A stretch of 64,000 nt of DNA from Ruminococcus sp. UBA1409 (GTDB lineage Bacteria > Bacillota > Clostridia > Oscillospirales > Ruminococcaceae). The stretch is taken from assembly GCA_002305045.1 (NCBI GenBank), contig DBPX01000016.1:79445-143444 (forward strand), written 5' to 3'. Below, piece after piece: positions 1 through 9,433 of the stretch; within the stretch, counting starts at the first letter, position 1; each line of letters begins with the position of its first letter. A program made the translations under genes and the position numbers. Below the pieces are notes generated by a model that saw only the letters and a program-made list of their open reading frames with translations, did no database searches and was not told the DNA's origin.

Positions 1-38
1 ACTGCATTTTTGCGGTGCGTGTGTTTCTAGGCAGTCTG

Positions 39-69
39 AAACGGTACAGCATATAAGGCTGTACCGTTT
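39..69. terminator. Hairpin downstream of clpX, possible bidirectional terminator
   Basis: A perfect 12 bp inverted repeat (AAACGGTACAGC / GCTGTACCGTTT) with a 7 nt loop lies just past the clpX stop codon. The U-rich tail is weak on the clpX side and somewhat better on the plus strand, so it could also end a plus-strand gene outside the window. Confidence 0.55.
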
Positions 70-75
70 TATATT

Positions 76-1353
76 CTATCCTGCTTTTTTCTTGTCAGAG
101 TCCTTTCTTATAACCTCTGGGGCTGTGCCGCTTGTTATGCACTCGGGATGGATTATAACCTTCTCGATTCCGGGGTCGGAGGGAAGGCTGTACATCGAGT
201 CGAGAAGAAGATTCTCGATAATCGAGCGAAGTCCTCTGGCCCCTGTTTTTTGAGCTATGGCGACTCTTGCAATCTCCTTTTTGGCCTCCTCGGTTATGAT
301 AAGCTCGATTCCGTCATAGCCAAAGAGCTTCTTGTACTGCTTCTCAAGGGAGTTTTTAGGCTCTGTAAGAATTGAGATAAGAGCGTCCTCGTTCAGGGGA
401 GAGAGTACAGAGACGATAGGAAGTCTGCCTATCAGCTCGGGGATTATGCCGTACTTGACGATATCCTCGGGTATGACGCTCTTTAAAACCTCCTCGGAGT
501 CGGTTTTTTGCTTTGTAACCGAGCCAAAGCCAATAGAGGAGGTATCCGTTCTCTTTCTTATGATAGGCTCTATGCCGTCAAAGGCTCCTCCGCAGATAAA
601 GAGTATGTTTTTGGTATTTATCTGGATAAACTCCTGATTTGGATGCTTTCTACCGCCCTGGGGAGGAACATTTGATACAGTTCCCTCGACGATTTTAAGA
701 AGCGCCTGCTGGACGCCCTCGCCGCTTACATCCCTTGTAATCGAGACATTTTCAGACTTTCTTGCAATTTTGTCAATCTCGTCTATAAAGATGATTCCGT
801 GCTCTGCCGACTCCACATCGTAATTTGCCGCCTGCAAAAGCCTAACAAGGACATTTTCAACATCGTCGCCGACATAGCCTGCCTCGGTAAGAGTAGTAGC
901 GTCCGCAATTGCAAAGGGTACATTAAGAGCCTTAGCAAGTGTCTGAGCCAAAAGAGTCTTTCCGACGCCGGTAGGTCCTAAAAGCAGGACATTCGACTTT
1001 TGAATCTCGACATCGTCAGAGCTTTCATTGGATATAATACGCTTGTAGTGGTTGTATACAGCGACAGAAAGTGTCTTTTTAGCCTCGTCCTGACCGATTA
1101 CATACTGGTCAAGCTCAGCCTTTATCTCTGCCGGCTTGATAAGCCTTAGCTTTAGCGAGGAATTGTCATTTTCTCTGCCGGAGTCGTTACTAGGCTTGGG
1201 AGGGATTAGGTTTCTCTCCTCCAAAATTTCATAGCAGAAGATAACACATTCGTCGCATATATGAACATCGTCAGCCGAAAAGAGGTTTCTAACCCTTGTT
1301 TCCGGCTTGCCGCAGAAATCGCACCTGTTTATTCCCTTGTCATTTCCCGGCAT
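76..1353 (-). CDS. clpX: ATP-dependent Clp protease ATP-binding subunit ClpX
   Basis: AAA+ unfoldase that recognises tagged substrates and threads them into the ClpP chamber in the cytoplasm. The 425 aa product has the full ClpX layout: a zinc-binding domain with Cys11, Cys14, Cys33 and Cys36, a Walker A motif GPTGVGKT at 126-133, Walker B FIDE around 189-192, and the ClpP-docking IGF loop at about 274-276. Length is normal for the family. It is the last gene of a tig-clpP-clpX cluster, separated from clpP by about 130 nt that contain a GC-rich hairpin. Confidence 0.98.
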   Translation of the reverse strand: MPGNDKGINRCDFCGKPETRVRNLFSADDVHICDECVIFCYEILEERNLIPPKPSNDSGRENDNSSLKLRLIKPAEIKAELDQYVIGQDEAKKTLSVAVYNHYKRIISNESSDDVEIQKSNVLLLGPTGVGKTLLAQTLAKALNVPFAIADATTLTEAGYVGDDVENVLVRLLQAANYDVESAEHGIIFIDEIDKIARKSENVSITRDVSGEGVQQALLKIVEGTVSNVPPQGGRKHPNQEFIQINTKNILFICGGAFDGIEPIIRKRTDTSSIGFGSVTKQKTDSEEVLKSVIPEDIVKYGIIPELIGRLPIVSVLSPLNEDALISILTEPKNSLEKQYKKLFGYDGIELIITEEAKKEIARVAIAQKTGARGLRSIIENLLLDSMYSLPSDPGIEKVIIHPECITSGTAPEVIRKDSDKKKAG

Positions 1354-1430
1354 AAAATCATTCCTTTCGTAATTTTAGTAGGATTCCTAAAGTCATAGAG
1401 CGGCTCCAAGGCTTCGGGAAAATCACACAG

Positions 1431-1469
1431 CGGGCCGCCTTCAGACATATATCGACTGACGGCAGCCCG
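1431..1469 (-). other. Imperfect GC-rich hairpin between clpP and clpX
   Basis: CGGGC(T)GCC(G)TCAG pairs with CTGA(A)GGC(G)GCCCG around an 11 nt loop. There is no T-run after it, so a simple intrinsic terminator is unlikely. It may stabilise or process the clpP-clpX message. Function is inferred only from position. Confidence 0.4.
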
Positions 1470-1484
1470 TTAGCAAACAATTAT

Positions 1485-2075
1485 TTACTGCTGCTTTGTT
1501 ATGACCTTATCAATGATACCGTACTCGACAGCCTCCTGGGCGGACATATAATTATCCCTATCGGTGTCCCTTGCTATCTCCTCGACGGTTTTTCCTGTAT
1601 TCTCAGAGAGTATCCTGTTGATATTATCCCTCATCCTTACAAGATGGTCGGAGTGAATCTTGATGTCTGTGCACTGCCCGGAGAGTCCGCCGCCTATAAG
1701 CGGCTGATGAATCAAGACCTCGCTGTTAGGGAGTGCGACTCTTTTGCCCTTTGCTCCGCCGGAGAGCAGCACAGACGCCATAGAGGCAGCCATTCCTACG
1801 CAGATGGTTGAAACATCGCACTTGACATACTGCATGGTGTCGTATATAGCCATGCCGGCAGTTATCGAGCCCCCGGGGCTGTTGATGTAAAGATATATGT
1901 CCTTCTCGGAATCCTGGCTTTCAAGGAAGAGAAGCTGGGCTACGACAATGCTGGCGGTTGCGTCGTTGATTTCGTCTGACAGTACGATTATTCTGTCGCT
2001 CAGAAGCCTTGAGAAGATATCATAAAATCTCTCGCCGTGACTTGTCTGTTCGATTACATTTGGAACAAGTGCCAT
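1485..2075 (-). CDS. clpP: ATP-dependent Clp protease proteolytic subunit ClpP
   Basis: Serine peptidase that forms the tetradecameric barrel used by ClpX. The 196 aa product shows the catalytic triad expected of the family: Ser98 in GMAASMAS, His123 in LIHQP, and Asp172 in TDRD. The IIVLSDEI and YINSPGGS segments are typical. There is no N-terminal propeptide beyond the usual few residues. It lies 57 nt downstream of tig and upstream of clpX, the common Clostridia arrangement. Confidence 0.98.
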   Translation of the reverse strand: MALVPNVIEQTSHGERFYDIFSRLLSDRIIVLSDEINDATASIVVAQLLFLESQDSEKDIYLYINSPGGSITAGMAIYDTMQYVKCDVSTICVGMAASMASVLLSGGAKGKRVALPNSEVLIHQPLIGGGLSGQCTDIKIHSDHLVRMRDNINRILSENTGKTVEEIARDTDRDNYMSAQEAVEYGIIDKVITKQQ

Positions 2076-2132
2076 ATAAAATCCTCCGTATAAAGTTATG
2101 TGTTGCGTTTTGTCTTAAAACCGAGGCTAAGA

Positions 2133-3410
2133 CTACTCTATAACTGCGCTCTCCTTGACAAGCTCGGCAGCCTTTCCGACTGCGGTGTCAAGGCTTATAT
2201 CCTCGGCTCTTAGGTACTGCTTGACATTCTCAACGCTCATCTGATACTGCTGTGCTATAGTCTCAAATTCCTTCTCGATATCCTCGTCAGAGGGAACTAT
2301 ATTCTCAAGCTCCGCTATCTTCTCCAGAGCAAGCCTTAGCTTGACCTGCTTTGTAGCCTGCTCAAGATAGGTGGTCCTAAGAGACTCCATTGTCATGCCG
2401 GTGAAGGAAAGATAGGTCTCAAGCTTGATTCCCTGATGGGAAAGCCTGTGAGAGAGGTCGTCAATCATCTCGTTGACCTTGTTTTCATACATTACCTCGG
2501 GAATCTCGCCCTCGAGCTTTGAAATTACAGCCTCTAGAATATCTGTCTCGACCTGAGAGTCAGCCTGCTTTGAAGCAGCCTCCTCGAGATTCTTTCTTAT
2601 GTCAGCTCTTAGCTCGTCTACAGTGTTGAAATCGGTGGTATCCTTGACAAAGTCGTCGTCAAGCTCGGGAAGCTCTGTTACGCTAATCTCGTGGAGCTTA
2701 ATCTTAAATACTACCGGGGCGCCGGCAAGGGATTTCTCCTGATAATCCTCCGGGAAGGTTACATTTATGTCAAACTCGTCGCCTATGCTGTGACCTACAA
2801 CCTGGTCCTCAAAGCCTGGGATGAACTGACCGCTTCCCAGCTTTAGGCTGAACTTCTCAGCCTTTCCGCCGTCGAAGGGAACGCCGTCCTTGAAGCCCTC
2901 GAAGTCGATTACAACGAGGTCGCCGTTCTGGCATGCTCTGTCGTCTATGCTGACGGTTCTTGAAGCCTTCTCGAGCCTGTGGCCTATCTCATGCTCTACC
3001 TGCTCGTCTGTAACAGCATTGACGGTTTTTGTGACCTTTATTCCCTTGTAGTCCTTTATGTCAACAACCGGCTTTGTGATGCAGGTGACCTTGAACTTGA
3101 CTCCGTTTTCCTTGGAGACATCGGTTACCTCGGCGTCGGGAGCGGCAACAAGGGTAAGCTCAGCCTCCTTGACAGCCTCCTCAACGGCAGGACCGTAAAG
3201 AGCGTTTACAGCGTCCTCATAGAAAACGCCCTCGCCGTACTCCTTTTCGATAATCTTTCTGGGAGCCTTTCCGGGACGGAAGCCGGCAACGGTAATCTTA
3301 GACTTGTTTTTAAGGTATACGCTCTGAATAGCCTCCTCAAAGGCCTCGGCGGAAACCTCTATCTCAAGCTCGTACTTATTAGTTTCAACCAAATTCTTGG
3401 ATTTCAACAT
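2133..3410 (-). CDS. tig: Trigger factor
   Basis: Ribosome-bound peptidyl-prolyl isomerase chaperone that meets nascent chains. The 425 aa product has the N-terminal ribosome-binding domain with the signature GFRPGKAPRKIIEKEYG, a central FKBP-type PPIase domain (GDLVVIDFEGFKDG, about 155-240), and a helical C-terminal domain. The reading frame stays open 34 codons further upstream, but that extension reads as a hydrophobic non-homologous stretch. The chosen ATG has GGAGG nine bases before it and lies about 19 nt from the predicted transcription start. First gene of tig-clpP-clpX. Confidence 0.96.
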   Translation of the reverse strand: MLKSKNLVETNKYELEIEVSAEAFEEAIQSVYLKNKSKITVAGFRPGKAPRKIIEKEYGEGVFYEDAVNALYGPAVEEAVKEAELTLVAAPDAEVTDVSKENGVKFKVTCITKPVVDIKDYKGIKVTKTVNAVTDEQVEHEIGHRLEKASRTVSIDDRACQNGDLVVIDFEGFKDGVPFDGGKAEKFSLKLGSGQFIPGFEDQVVGHSIGDEFDINVTFPEDYQEKSLAGAPVVFKIKLHEISVTELPELDDDFVKDTTDFNTVDELRADIRKNLEEAASKQADSQVETDILEAVISKLEGEIPEVMYENKVNEMIDDLSHRLSHQGIKLETYLSFTGMTMESLRTTYLEQATKQVKLRLALEKIAELENIVPSDEDIEKEFETIAQQYQMSVENVKQYLRAEDISLDTAVGKAAELVKESAVIE

Positions 3411-3435
3411 ATTAAACATCCTCCAGTATAATAGA

Positions 3436-3464
3436 ATAATACACGCTAAAAGATTATAGCACAA
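3436..3464 (-). promoter_or_regulatory. Predicted sigma-A promoter of tig-clpP-clpX
   Basis: TTGTGC, 17 bp spacer, TATTAT, ending about 25 bp before the tig start codon. No CtsR heptad repeat was recognised around it by eye. Confidence 0.5.
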
Positions 3465-3489
3465 CCAGAATGATTTTTCTATACAAAAA

Positions 3490-4200
3490 CTATTTTTTGG
3501 CAGATTGCACAATCAAAGAGATATCTAAAGGCTTAAACTGTAGATAATCACTTGAAACAAGCCAAAAATTAATCCCAAAACGCTTTTTAGGAGCGTATTT
3601 ATGAGCCTCCTGACCGTGAAGATGGCCATAAAAGCACAGGCTTATATCATATCTCAGCATGACCTCGAGCATTTCCGAATTTACAAGGCTTCCATAAACA
3701 GGCGGATAGTGCAGAAAGACCGCCGGATAAAGCCCTGCCTCTTTGCACAGAAGAATCGAGCGCTCTAAGCGCATGGCCTCCCTTTTTATCACCTTGGCGT
3801 CAGCCGGCTCGCTGCCGTCGTTAATCCAGCCTCTGGTGCCGCATATGCCGATGTCGCCGTAGCTGTAGAAGTTGTTGTTTAGAATCTCGATGGAGCTTAT
3901 TTCGTTTTCCCTAAGCACCCTGTCAGCCTTGGATTTAGTCGACCACCAGTAGTCGTGATTTCCCTTTAGGATAATCTTTTTGCCGTTTAAGGAGTCTATA
4001 AACCTGAAGTCAGGAAGAGCCTCCTCAAGACTCATCCCCCACGAGATATCGCCCGGGATGACTACGGTGTCCTCCCTGTCTACGGTTTTCTGCCAGTTTT
4101 CCCTAAGACGGCTGGCGTGATTCTCCCAGCCGGGAAAGATATCCATCGGCTTTGAGCCTGAAAGCGACAGGTGCAGGTCGGCTATTGTAAAAAGGGACAA
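3490..4200 (-). CDS. Metallophosphoesterase family protein
   Basis: Calcineurin-like phosphoesterase of 236 aa; the substrate is unknown. All metal-ligand motifs of the fold are present in order: DLHLS (8-12), GDISWG (about 50), GNHDYWW (about 80), LHYPP and GHLHG (about 190). A TTG start is chosen because GGGAGG lies seven bases upstream, and the first catalytic motif follows almost at once, leaving no room for a later start. No signal peptide, so probably cytosolic. It lies just upstream of the tig promoter on the same strand. Confidence 0.88.
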   Translation of the reverse strand: MSLFTIADLHLSLSGSKPMDIFPGWENHASRLRENWQKTVDREDTVVIPGDISWGMSLEEALPDFRFIDSLNGKKIILKGNHDYWWSTKSKADRVLRENEISSIEILNNNFYSYGDIGICGTRGWINDGSEPADAKVIKREAMRLERSILLCKEAGLYPAVFLHYPPVYGSLVNSEMLEVMLRYDISLCFYGHLHGQEAHKYAPKKRFGINFWLVSSDYLQFKPLDISLIVQSAKK

Positions 4201-4300
4201 TGAAAAACCTCCCGAAAGAATAATTGTTAGGACTGCGGGCAGAATAATCCGGCAAGGCCAAATATCTAAATACTTTATTTGTGCCGGAAAGGAAAAAGCT

Positions 4301-4471
4301 ATGGAGCATGATAAGATTTACGGAGTAAAATGCGGTGTGTCAAGCTGTGTTTACAACAGGGACTCCAGGGAGTGCGTAGCCGGGAAGATTGATGTCTGCA
4401 ACTGCGGCTGCGAAAAGCCCAACTGCCCTGCCCAGACAGAGTGCAAGACCTTTAAGCCAAGAAATATCTAG
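4301..4471 (+). CDS. Small cysteine-rich DUF1540 protein
   Basis: A 56 aa product that begins MEHDKIYGVKCGVSSCVYN and has eight cysteines, with pairs and triplets spaced as in the DUF1540 family (CGVSSC, CNCGC, NCPAQTEC). These small proteins are widespread in Clostridia and are thought to bind metal; no defined function is known to me. AAAGG precedes the ATG by eight bases. It runs divergently from the metallophosphoesterase and towards thrC. Confidence 0.85.
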   Translation: MEHDKIYGVKCGVSSCVYNRDSRECVAGKIDVCNCGCEKPNCPAQTECKTFKPRNI

Positions 4472-4532
4472 CCAAAAAGCATTAATTCTTTGAATGATTC
4501 TGACTGATTCCTTATTTTTGCGGAATCCCGAA

Positions 4533-4560
4533 GCTGCCGTCGGACCGAACCGGCGGCAGC
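4533..4560. other. Strong GC-rich hairpin after the DUF1540 gene
   Basis: GCTGCCGTCGG pairs with CCGGCGGCAGC around ACCGAA, an 11 bp stem with one wobble. It lacks a T-run on the plus strand and on the minus strand, so it is either an atypical terminator between the convergent DUF1540 and thrC genes or a folded RNA end. Confidence 0.5.
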
Positions 4561-4637
4561 CTGCGGCAGCGGTACATAATTACAGCATGTCTAGTCCATA
4601 TCCCCCGCCCCGGCTTATTTATACAGCCTGAGAGCTA

Positions 4638-6137
4638 CTATTTATTTATCCCAAGGAAGCCAAGGACCGCCTTTTCCATATCCTCCTTTTGAATACTGCC
4701 GGAGAATCTTACGCTCTTAGACCTTAGCTCGGACAGCGCCTTTGGAACGGGCATACCGCAAGCGCTCTCTAGCTCGCAGGTTAAGCCGAACTCGTCAAGA
4801 CCCTCTACATTTTTTCCTAAAGCCTTTAGGACTGAGGATGAGAATTTGTAGGGGCTTGCGGTGGAGGCAATAACCGTCTTTGTTCTGTCGCCGGTTCTTT
4901 TCAGATAATCCTCGTACACCCTCTGAGCTACCGCTGTGTGGGTATCCATGGTATAGGAGTGCTTCTCGTATACCGAGCGGATTGCCATCATGGTCTCCCA
5001 GTCAGAGCAGAAGCCGCAGTCAAACTCGGCCTTTAGCAGGGATTTTATCTCGTCGCTGACCTCGAATCTTCCAGTCTTAGAAAGCGAGGCATAAAGCTCC
5101 TTTACATATTCGTCGTTCATCCCGCTGAGGATATAAATAAGCCTTTCAAGGTTTGAGGAAATGAGTATGTCCATTGAGGGCGAGATTGTGGTGTAGAACT
5201 GCCTGTTTCTGTCGTACACGCCGGTGTTTATAAAGTCGGTGAGGACATTGTTGGAGTTAGAGGCGCAGATAAGCTTGTTTACCGGGACTCCCATCCTCTT
5301 TGCGTAATACGCCGCAAGTATGTTTCCGAAGTTTCCTGTAGGAACGCAGATGTTTATCCTCTCCCCGAGGCTTATATCCCCTCTTTTGACAAGCTCGGCA
5401 TAGGAGGAGACATAATAAATTATCTGAGGCACAAGCCTTCCCCAGTTTATTGAATTTGCGCTCGAGAACATCATGCCGTTCTCGCTGAGGATTTCGCCTA
5501 CGCTCCTGTCGACAAAGATTTTCTTAACGCCGGTCTGAGCGTCGTCAAAGTTGCCCTCTATGGCGCAGACAAAGACATTTTCGCCGTCCTGAGTGGTCAT
5601 CTGCAGCTTTTGCATCGAGCTCACGCCCTCTGCGGGATAAAATACCATTATGCTTGTTCCGGGGACATCCTTAAAGCCCTCAAGAGCAGCCTTGCCTGTG
5701 TCTCCCGAGGTTGCAACCAGGATAACAACCTTTTTATCCACTCCCAGCTTTTTTACCGAGGAGGTGAGAAGGTATGGCAGAATCTGAAGAGCCATGTCCT
5801 TAAAGGCGCAGGTGGGACCGTGCCACAGCTCCAGCATATAGCTCTGCTCGCCAAGCCGCACAAGCTCCATTATGTTTTCGGTGTCAAAGCTTCCCGAGCT
5901 GTACGCTCCGTCGACGCAGTAATAGATTTCGTCCTCGGAAAAATCCGTCAAGAATTTAGAAAGCACCAAAAAGGCACGCTCTCTGTAGCTCATTTTGCCA
6001 AGAGAGCCAATCTCCTCTAGGGTCAGCTCTGGTATTTTTTCGGGAACAAAAAGACCGCCGTCCTCAGATATTCCCGTAGCTATTGCCTGCGAGGACAAAA
6101 CCCTCACTGCGCTGTTTCTTGTACTTAGATAATACAT
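4638..6137 (-). CDS. thrC: Threonine synthase
   Basis: PLP enzyme converting O-phosphohomoserine to threonine. The 499 aa length fits the long, fungal/enterobacterial-like class. The N-terminal YYLSTRN and the PLP lysine motif HGPTCAFKDMALQ (Lys113) are clear, followed by the phosphate-binding region VATSGDTGKAA. An ATCCTCC-complement ribosome site precedes the ATG. It is the last gene of the lepB-rbgA-rnhB-yraN-thrC run, with only about 25 nt to yraN. Confidence 0.97.
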   Translation of the reverse strand: MYYLSTRNSAVRVLSSQAIATGISEDGGLFVPEKIPELTLEEIGSLGKMSYRERAFLVLSKFLTDFSEDEIYYCVDGAYSSGSFDTENIMELVRLGEQSYMLELWHGPTCAFKDMALQILPYLLTSSVKKLGVDKKVVILVATSGDTGKAALEGFKDVPGTSIMVFYPAEGVSSMQKLQMTTQDGENVFVCAIEGNFDDAQTGVKKIFVDRSVGEILSENGMMFSSANSINWGRLVPQIIYYVSSYAELVKRGDISLGERINICVPTGNFGNILAAYYAKRMGVPVNKLICASNSNNVLTDFINTGVYDRNRQFYTTISPSMDILISSNLERLIYILSGMNDEYVKELYASLSKTGRFEVSDEIKSLLKAEFDCGFCSDWETMMAIRSVYEKHSYTMDTHTAVAQRVYEDYLKRTGDRTKTVIASTASPYKFSSSVLKALGKNVEGLDEFGLTCELESACGMPVPKALSELRSKSVRFSGSIQKEDMEKAVLGFLGINK

Positions 6138-6161
6138 AGATATCCTCCTTATGAAAACGGG

Positions 6162-6518
6162 CTACTCGCAGAATGCCCGCTGAATATACTCAAAGCCTGT
6201 TACCCTGCCAAGGCTGACCTCGACAAGGGCTACATCGAATACGCTTGAAAGCTCTATGCCGTTTTGGCAGATGTAGCTTTTTGCCGCATGGATTATTCTT
6301 GCGATTTTTGCAGGCGTTATAGCCTCTCCCCCGGTGGTAAGCGGATTTTTCTTTCTTGTCTTGACCTCTACAAAGTGGATTATATTCCCCTTTTGAGCGA
6401 TAATATCTATCTCTCCGCCCCTTACGGTGTAGTTTCTTTCAAGGATTTTAGCTCCCCTTGATACAAGGAAGGAGGCTGTATAATCCTCGCCCAAATTTCC
6501 AATTTCCCTGCTCGTCAT
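6162..6518 (-). CDS. YraN/UPF0102 family endonuclease-like protein
   Basis: A 118 aa protein of the PD-(D/E)XK nuclease fold. The motif GGEIDII (about 35-41) followed by FVEVKTR (about 49-55) gives the expected acidic and lysine residues. Family members sit next to rnhB in many bacteria, as here, where the start codon overlaps the rnhB stop by four bases. Role in DNA repair or recombination is inferred, not established. Confidence 0.92.
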   Translation of the reverse strand: MTSREIGNLGEDYTASFLVSRGAKILERNYTVRGGEIDIIAQKGNIIHFVEVKTRKKNPLTTGGEAITPAKIARIIHAAKSYICQNGIELSSVFDVALVEVSLGRVTGFEYIQRAFCE

Positions 6519-7126
6519 TTTGTGCCCCAGCTTCCCCCGGAGCTTTTTAAAAAGCTTTTTCTGTGTACGGGTGTGGGACCGTATTTTCTAAGAGCCTCAT
6601 AGTGCTTTTTAGTCCCGTAGCCCTTATGGGAGCTAAAGCCGTACTCAGGATAGCGTAAATCAAGCTCGGAAATATATCTGTCCCTTGAGACCTTTGCAAG
6701 AATCGAGGCGGCGGCTATCGACTGCGAAAGAGAATCCCCCTTTACAACCGAAAACGACGGCAAATCAAGCTTAGGAGCTCTGTTTCCGTCAACAAAGACG
6801 GCGTTAGGTTTCATTTTTAGACCAGAAACCGCCCTTAGCATAGCAAGCATAGTCGCTTCCAGGATGTTAAGCGAGTCTATTTCCTCCGGGGAAGCGGTGG
6901 CTATGGAATAATCCAGCGCACTGCTTATTATAATGTCATAAAGCGCCTCTCTTTTCTTCTCGGTGAGCTTCTTGGAGTCGTTGACGCCCTCGATTACTGT
7001 CCTGCTGTCAAATATGACGGCTGCGGCATAGACATCGCCGGCAAGAGGTCCTCTTCCTGCCTCGTCAACTCCTGCAAAAACAGGATACCTGCCAAAAAGC
7101 TCTAAATCATACTCATAAAGCGTCAT
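6515..7126 (-). CDS. rnhB: Ribonuclease HII
   Basis: Removes RNA from RNA-DNA hybrids and single ribonucleotides from DNA. The 203 aa product starts its catalytic fold with [15 protein letters not shown] (Asp21, Glu22) and has the FVDGNR segment near 113 and the later SILAKVSRD helix. Length is normal. It overlaps rbgA upstream by 14 bases and yraN downstream by four, so the three are translationally coupled. Confidence 0.97.
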   Translation of the reverse strand: MTLYEYDLELFGRYPVFAGVDEAGRGPLAGDVYAAAVIFDSRTVIEGVNDSKKLTEKKREALYDIIISSALDYSIATASPEEIDSLNILEATMLAMLRAVSGLKMKPNAVFVDGNRAPKLDLPSFSVVKGDSLSQSIAAASILAKVSRDRYISELDLRYPEYGFSSHKGYGTKKHYEALRKYGPTPVHRKSFLKSSGGSWGTK

Positions 7127-8009
7127 CGTACGGCTCCTCCAGCGTTATTCTTCCAAGCCTGCCGGAGCGAAACTCATCTAAAAGGACTGCCGCCGCCCTC
7201 TCGGTGTTGACAGCTCCTCCCGACGCCAAAAATCCTCTGCTCTTTCCGACTGCCTCCAAAAGCTCGTAATCCGAGAGGCTTTCAAGGCTTTTTGGCTCTA
7301 GCCTGTACCTTGCGGCAAAGGAATTAGGGGATACCCTTTTTAGGCAGTTAATAAGCTCGCAGGAGAGCGACTCAATGTCCATTATATCGTCCTTGATTGC
7401 TCCTGTAAAGGCAAGTGCGAGTCCTGTTTTGCGGCTCTCGAACTTAGGCCAAAGTATTCCGGGCATATCCAAAAGCTCGGCGTCGCTTGAAATCATCACC
7501 CACTGACCTCCCCTTGTGACTCCGGGGCGGTCCTCTACCTTTGCTCTTTTAGAGCCGGCAAGGCTGTTTATAAGCGAGGACTTCCCGACATTCGGTATTC
7601 CCACAACCATCAGCCTTATTCCTCTGCCGGTGTAGCCCTTATTAGCCCACCGCTCAAGCTGCTCTGAAAGAGCCTGTCTTGCGACAGGAATAAGCCTTTT
7701 GGCATTCTTTTGATACCTTGAGTCCATCGAGAGAGCATAGCTTCCGTTCTTTTTGAAAAACTCTATCCATCTGGAGGTCGCATTTTCGTCCGCCATGTCG
7801 CTTTTGTTTAGGACTATAATCCTTGGCTTTGAGGCTGTAAGCTCGTCAAGCTCGGGATTTCGGCTTGATATGGGTATCCTTGCGTCTATGACCTCGACCA
7901 CGGCGTCTACAAGCTTCACACTGTTTTTTATAAGCCTTTTCGCCTTTGCCATATGCCCGGGAAACCACTGGATATTTAGGCTGTTAATATTGTCGCTAAT
8001 TGTTATCAA
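7113..8009 (-). CDS. rbgA: Ribosome biogenesis GTPase RbgA (YlqF)
   Basis: Circularly permuted GTPase needed for late assembly of the 50S subunit. The G4 motif NKSD (68-71) comes before G1 GIPNVGKSS (137-145) and G3 DMPG, as the permutation predicts, and the N-terminal [13 protein letters not shown] signature is intact. The C-terminal domain is about 100 aa. The start is uncertain: a TTG lies only two bases after AAGGG, but the conserved block begins by residue 13, so the true start must be close. Confidence 0.95.
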   Translation of the reverse strand: MITISDNINSLNIQWFPGHMAKAKRLIKNSVKLVDAVVEVIDARIPISSRNPELDELTASKPRIIVLNKSDMADENATSRWIEFFKKNGSYALSMDSRYQKNAKRLIPVARQALSEQLERWANKGYTGRGIRLMVVGIPNVGKSSLINSLAGSKRAKVEDRPGVTRGGQWVMISSDAELLDMPGILWPKFESRKTGLALAFTGAIKDDIMDIESLSCELINCLKRVSPNSFAARYRLEPKSLESLSDYELLEAVGKSRGFLASGGAVNTERAAAVLLDEFRSGRLGRITLEEPYDDAL

Positions 8010-8033
8010 TCCCTTATTTATTGTATTAATTCT

Positions 8034-8630
8034 TTAGAATACGGTTATGCTGTTAAAGGGGTAAATCCTTAAAACTGCCTTTCCTAGAATGTCCTCTCTT
8101 TCTATGAAGCCGACTTTTGCGTCCCTTGAATCTGTCGAGTGCTGACGGTTATCCCCCATACAGAAGTAACTGCCCTCGGGTACGGTCACGGGATAGCTAA
8201 AGCCGCCCTCGTCGTTTATAGTAGCGTTCTTTATATACGGCTCATTTAGCGCCTCGCCGTCTACATAGACTGTGCCGGTGGAAAAATCAATGTCTACCGT
8301 CTGCCCGCCGACGGCAATTACACGCTTGACTATAACCTCGCCATCGGGACGGTTAAGCCCCATACAGTTTGCAGCCACGATGTCCCCCTGCTTGGGACTG
8401 TAAAACAGGCTCCAGAGTACCAAAAAGTCCCTTTCAAAGAGGGTGTTCTCCATAGAACGGCCATGGACAATAGCCGTCTTTGCGACAAAGGTGAATATAA
8501 GAACAACCACCGCTATAGTTACAGCTATGGTTTTAAGCCAGTCCAAAAGGTCGGCTATAAAGCCTGTTCGCTCCTTTTTAAGACTCCTGCCGTCATCCTG
8601 ACTGCCGTTTATTTTAATCTCTGACTCCAT
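8034..8630 (-). CDS. lepB: Signal peptidase I
   Basis: Membrane serine protease that removes signal peptides of exported proteins. The 198 aa product has one N-terminal membrane helix (about 32-50), the nucleophile Ser59 in GRSMENTL, the general base Lys102 in VIVKRVIAVGG, and box E GDNRQHSTDSR. This is the short Gram-positive form with a single anchor. It heads the lepB-rbgA-rnhB-yraN-thrC run and has its own promoter. Confidence 0.97.
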   Translation of the reverse strand: MESEIKINGSQDDGRSLKKERTGFIADLLDWLKTIAVTIAVVVLIFTFVAKTAIVHGRSMENTLFERDFLVLWSLFYSPKQGDIVAANCMGLNRPDGEVIVKRVIAVGGQTVDIDFSTGTVYVDGEALNEPYIKNATINDEGGFSYPVTVPEGSYFCMGDNRQHSTDSRDAKVGFIEREDILGKAVLRIYPFNSITVF

Positions 8631-8678
8631 ATTATCGTCCTCCCCGAGAGTCGGTGCTTTGTTGTATCAATCTTAATT

Positions 8679-8707
8679 ATTCTATCAGATTTTCTTTAAC
8701 TTTGCAA
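8679..8707 (-). promoter_or_regulatory. Predicted sigma-A promoter of the lepB operon
   Basis: TTGCAA, 17 bp, TAGAAT, about 50 bp upstream of the lepB start. It lies back to back with the promoter of the divergent acetyltransferase gene. Confidence 0.6.
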
Positions 8708-8748
8708 TAGCTTTTAGTCAAAAAGAGGCGAGGTTAAATTTATTAATA

Positions 8749-8777
8749 TTGAATCAATTAGCACTCTATGCTATAAT
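8749..8777 (+). promoter_or_regulatory. Predicted sigma-A promoter of the GNAT gene
   Basis: TTGAAT, 17 bp, TATAAT. It would give an untranslated leader of about 130 nt, which contains a GC-rich foldable segment (GGGGTCAAGGC ... GCTTTGCCCC, about 8791-8820). Confidence 0.6.
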
Positions 8778-8915
8778 CATTAAAAAGTGGCGGGGTCAAG
8801 GCTTTAGCGGCTTTGCCCCTTTAGCTGTCAGATAGCTCGGCTAAAAAGCTTCTTAAAGTCAAGATGCTTATGCTGCCAACTATAAATATAATACTGATTA
8901 TCGGAGGATACCCCA

Positions 8916-9320
8916 ATGGAGATTACCTACAAAAGCATCCATGATTTTAGCGAGGAGGAGCTAAGGGACCTGTTTTTATCTGTAAAATGGTCCTCTGGAC
9001 ACTATCCCGAGAAGCTGGTCGCTGCGATGAAGAATTACGAGACGGTCTATTCCGCCTGGGACGGCGACAGGCTCATAGGTCTTTTGAGCGCCCTTGACGA
9101 CGGAGTTATGACCGCATATGTTCACTACCTTTTAGTCAACCCGGAGTATCAAAGGCTTGGAATCGGCAAAAGGCTTGTCGAGCTGGCTAAGGAGAAATAC
9201 AAGGACTATCTAAAAATTATTCTTGTTTCCTACGACGAGGGAGTAGGCTTCTACCAGTCCTGCGGCTTTAAAAAGGGCGAGGGCGAGTGCCCGATGCTTC
9301 TTACCTCGCTCTGGACATAA
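8916..9320 (+). CDS. GNAT family N-acetyltransferase
   Basis: A 134 aa acyltransferase of unknown substrate. The acetyl-CoA binding motif A is plain in LLVNPEYQRLGIGKRLV (about 79-95), and the C-terminal FYQSCGF is typical of the fold. GGAGG lies about 10 bases before the ATG. It is a single gene, divergent from lepB, ended by a strong hairpin shared with rplS. Confidence 0.9.
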   Translation: MEITYKSIHDFSEEELRDLFLSVKWSSGHYPEKLVAAMKNYETVYSAWDGDRLIGLLSALDDGVMTAYVHYLLVNPEYQRLGIGKRLVELAKEKYKDYLKIILVSYDEGVGFYQSCGFKKGEGECPMLLTSLWT

Positions 9321-9386
9321 TGCAGATTGTATTAGCCTTCCCCGGCTGCTCATTTTTTAAATCTAAACACTGTTTGACTAAAACAA

Positions 9387-9414
9387 GAAGCACCGAACAG
9401 GTATTCGGTGCTTC
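9387..9414. terminator. Bidirectional intrinsic terminator between the GNAT gene and rplS
   Basis: A perfect 11 bp stem GAAGCACCGAA / TTCGGTGCTTC with loop CAGGTA. It is followed by GTATTTTG on the plus strand and TTGTTTTAG on the minus strand, so it serves both convergent genes. Confidence 0.85.
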
Positions 9415-9433
9415 GTATTTTGCATACTCAATA

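Noticed and set aside
4216..4260. Repeat family shared with 18165-18215 (both contain an ATAATCCGGC-like core near GCAG)
   Set aside because: Similarity is short and interrupted; chance is likely.
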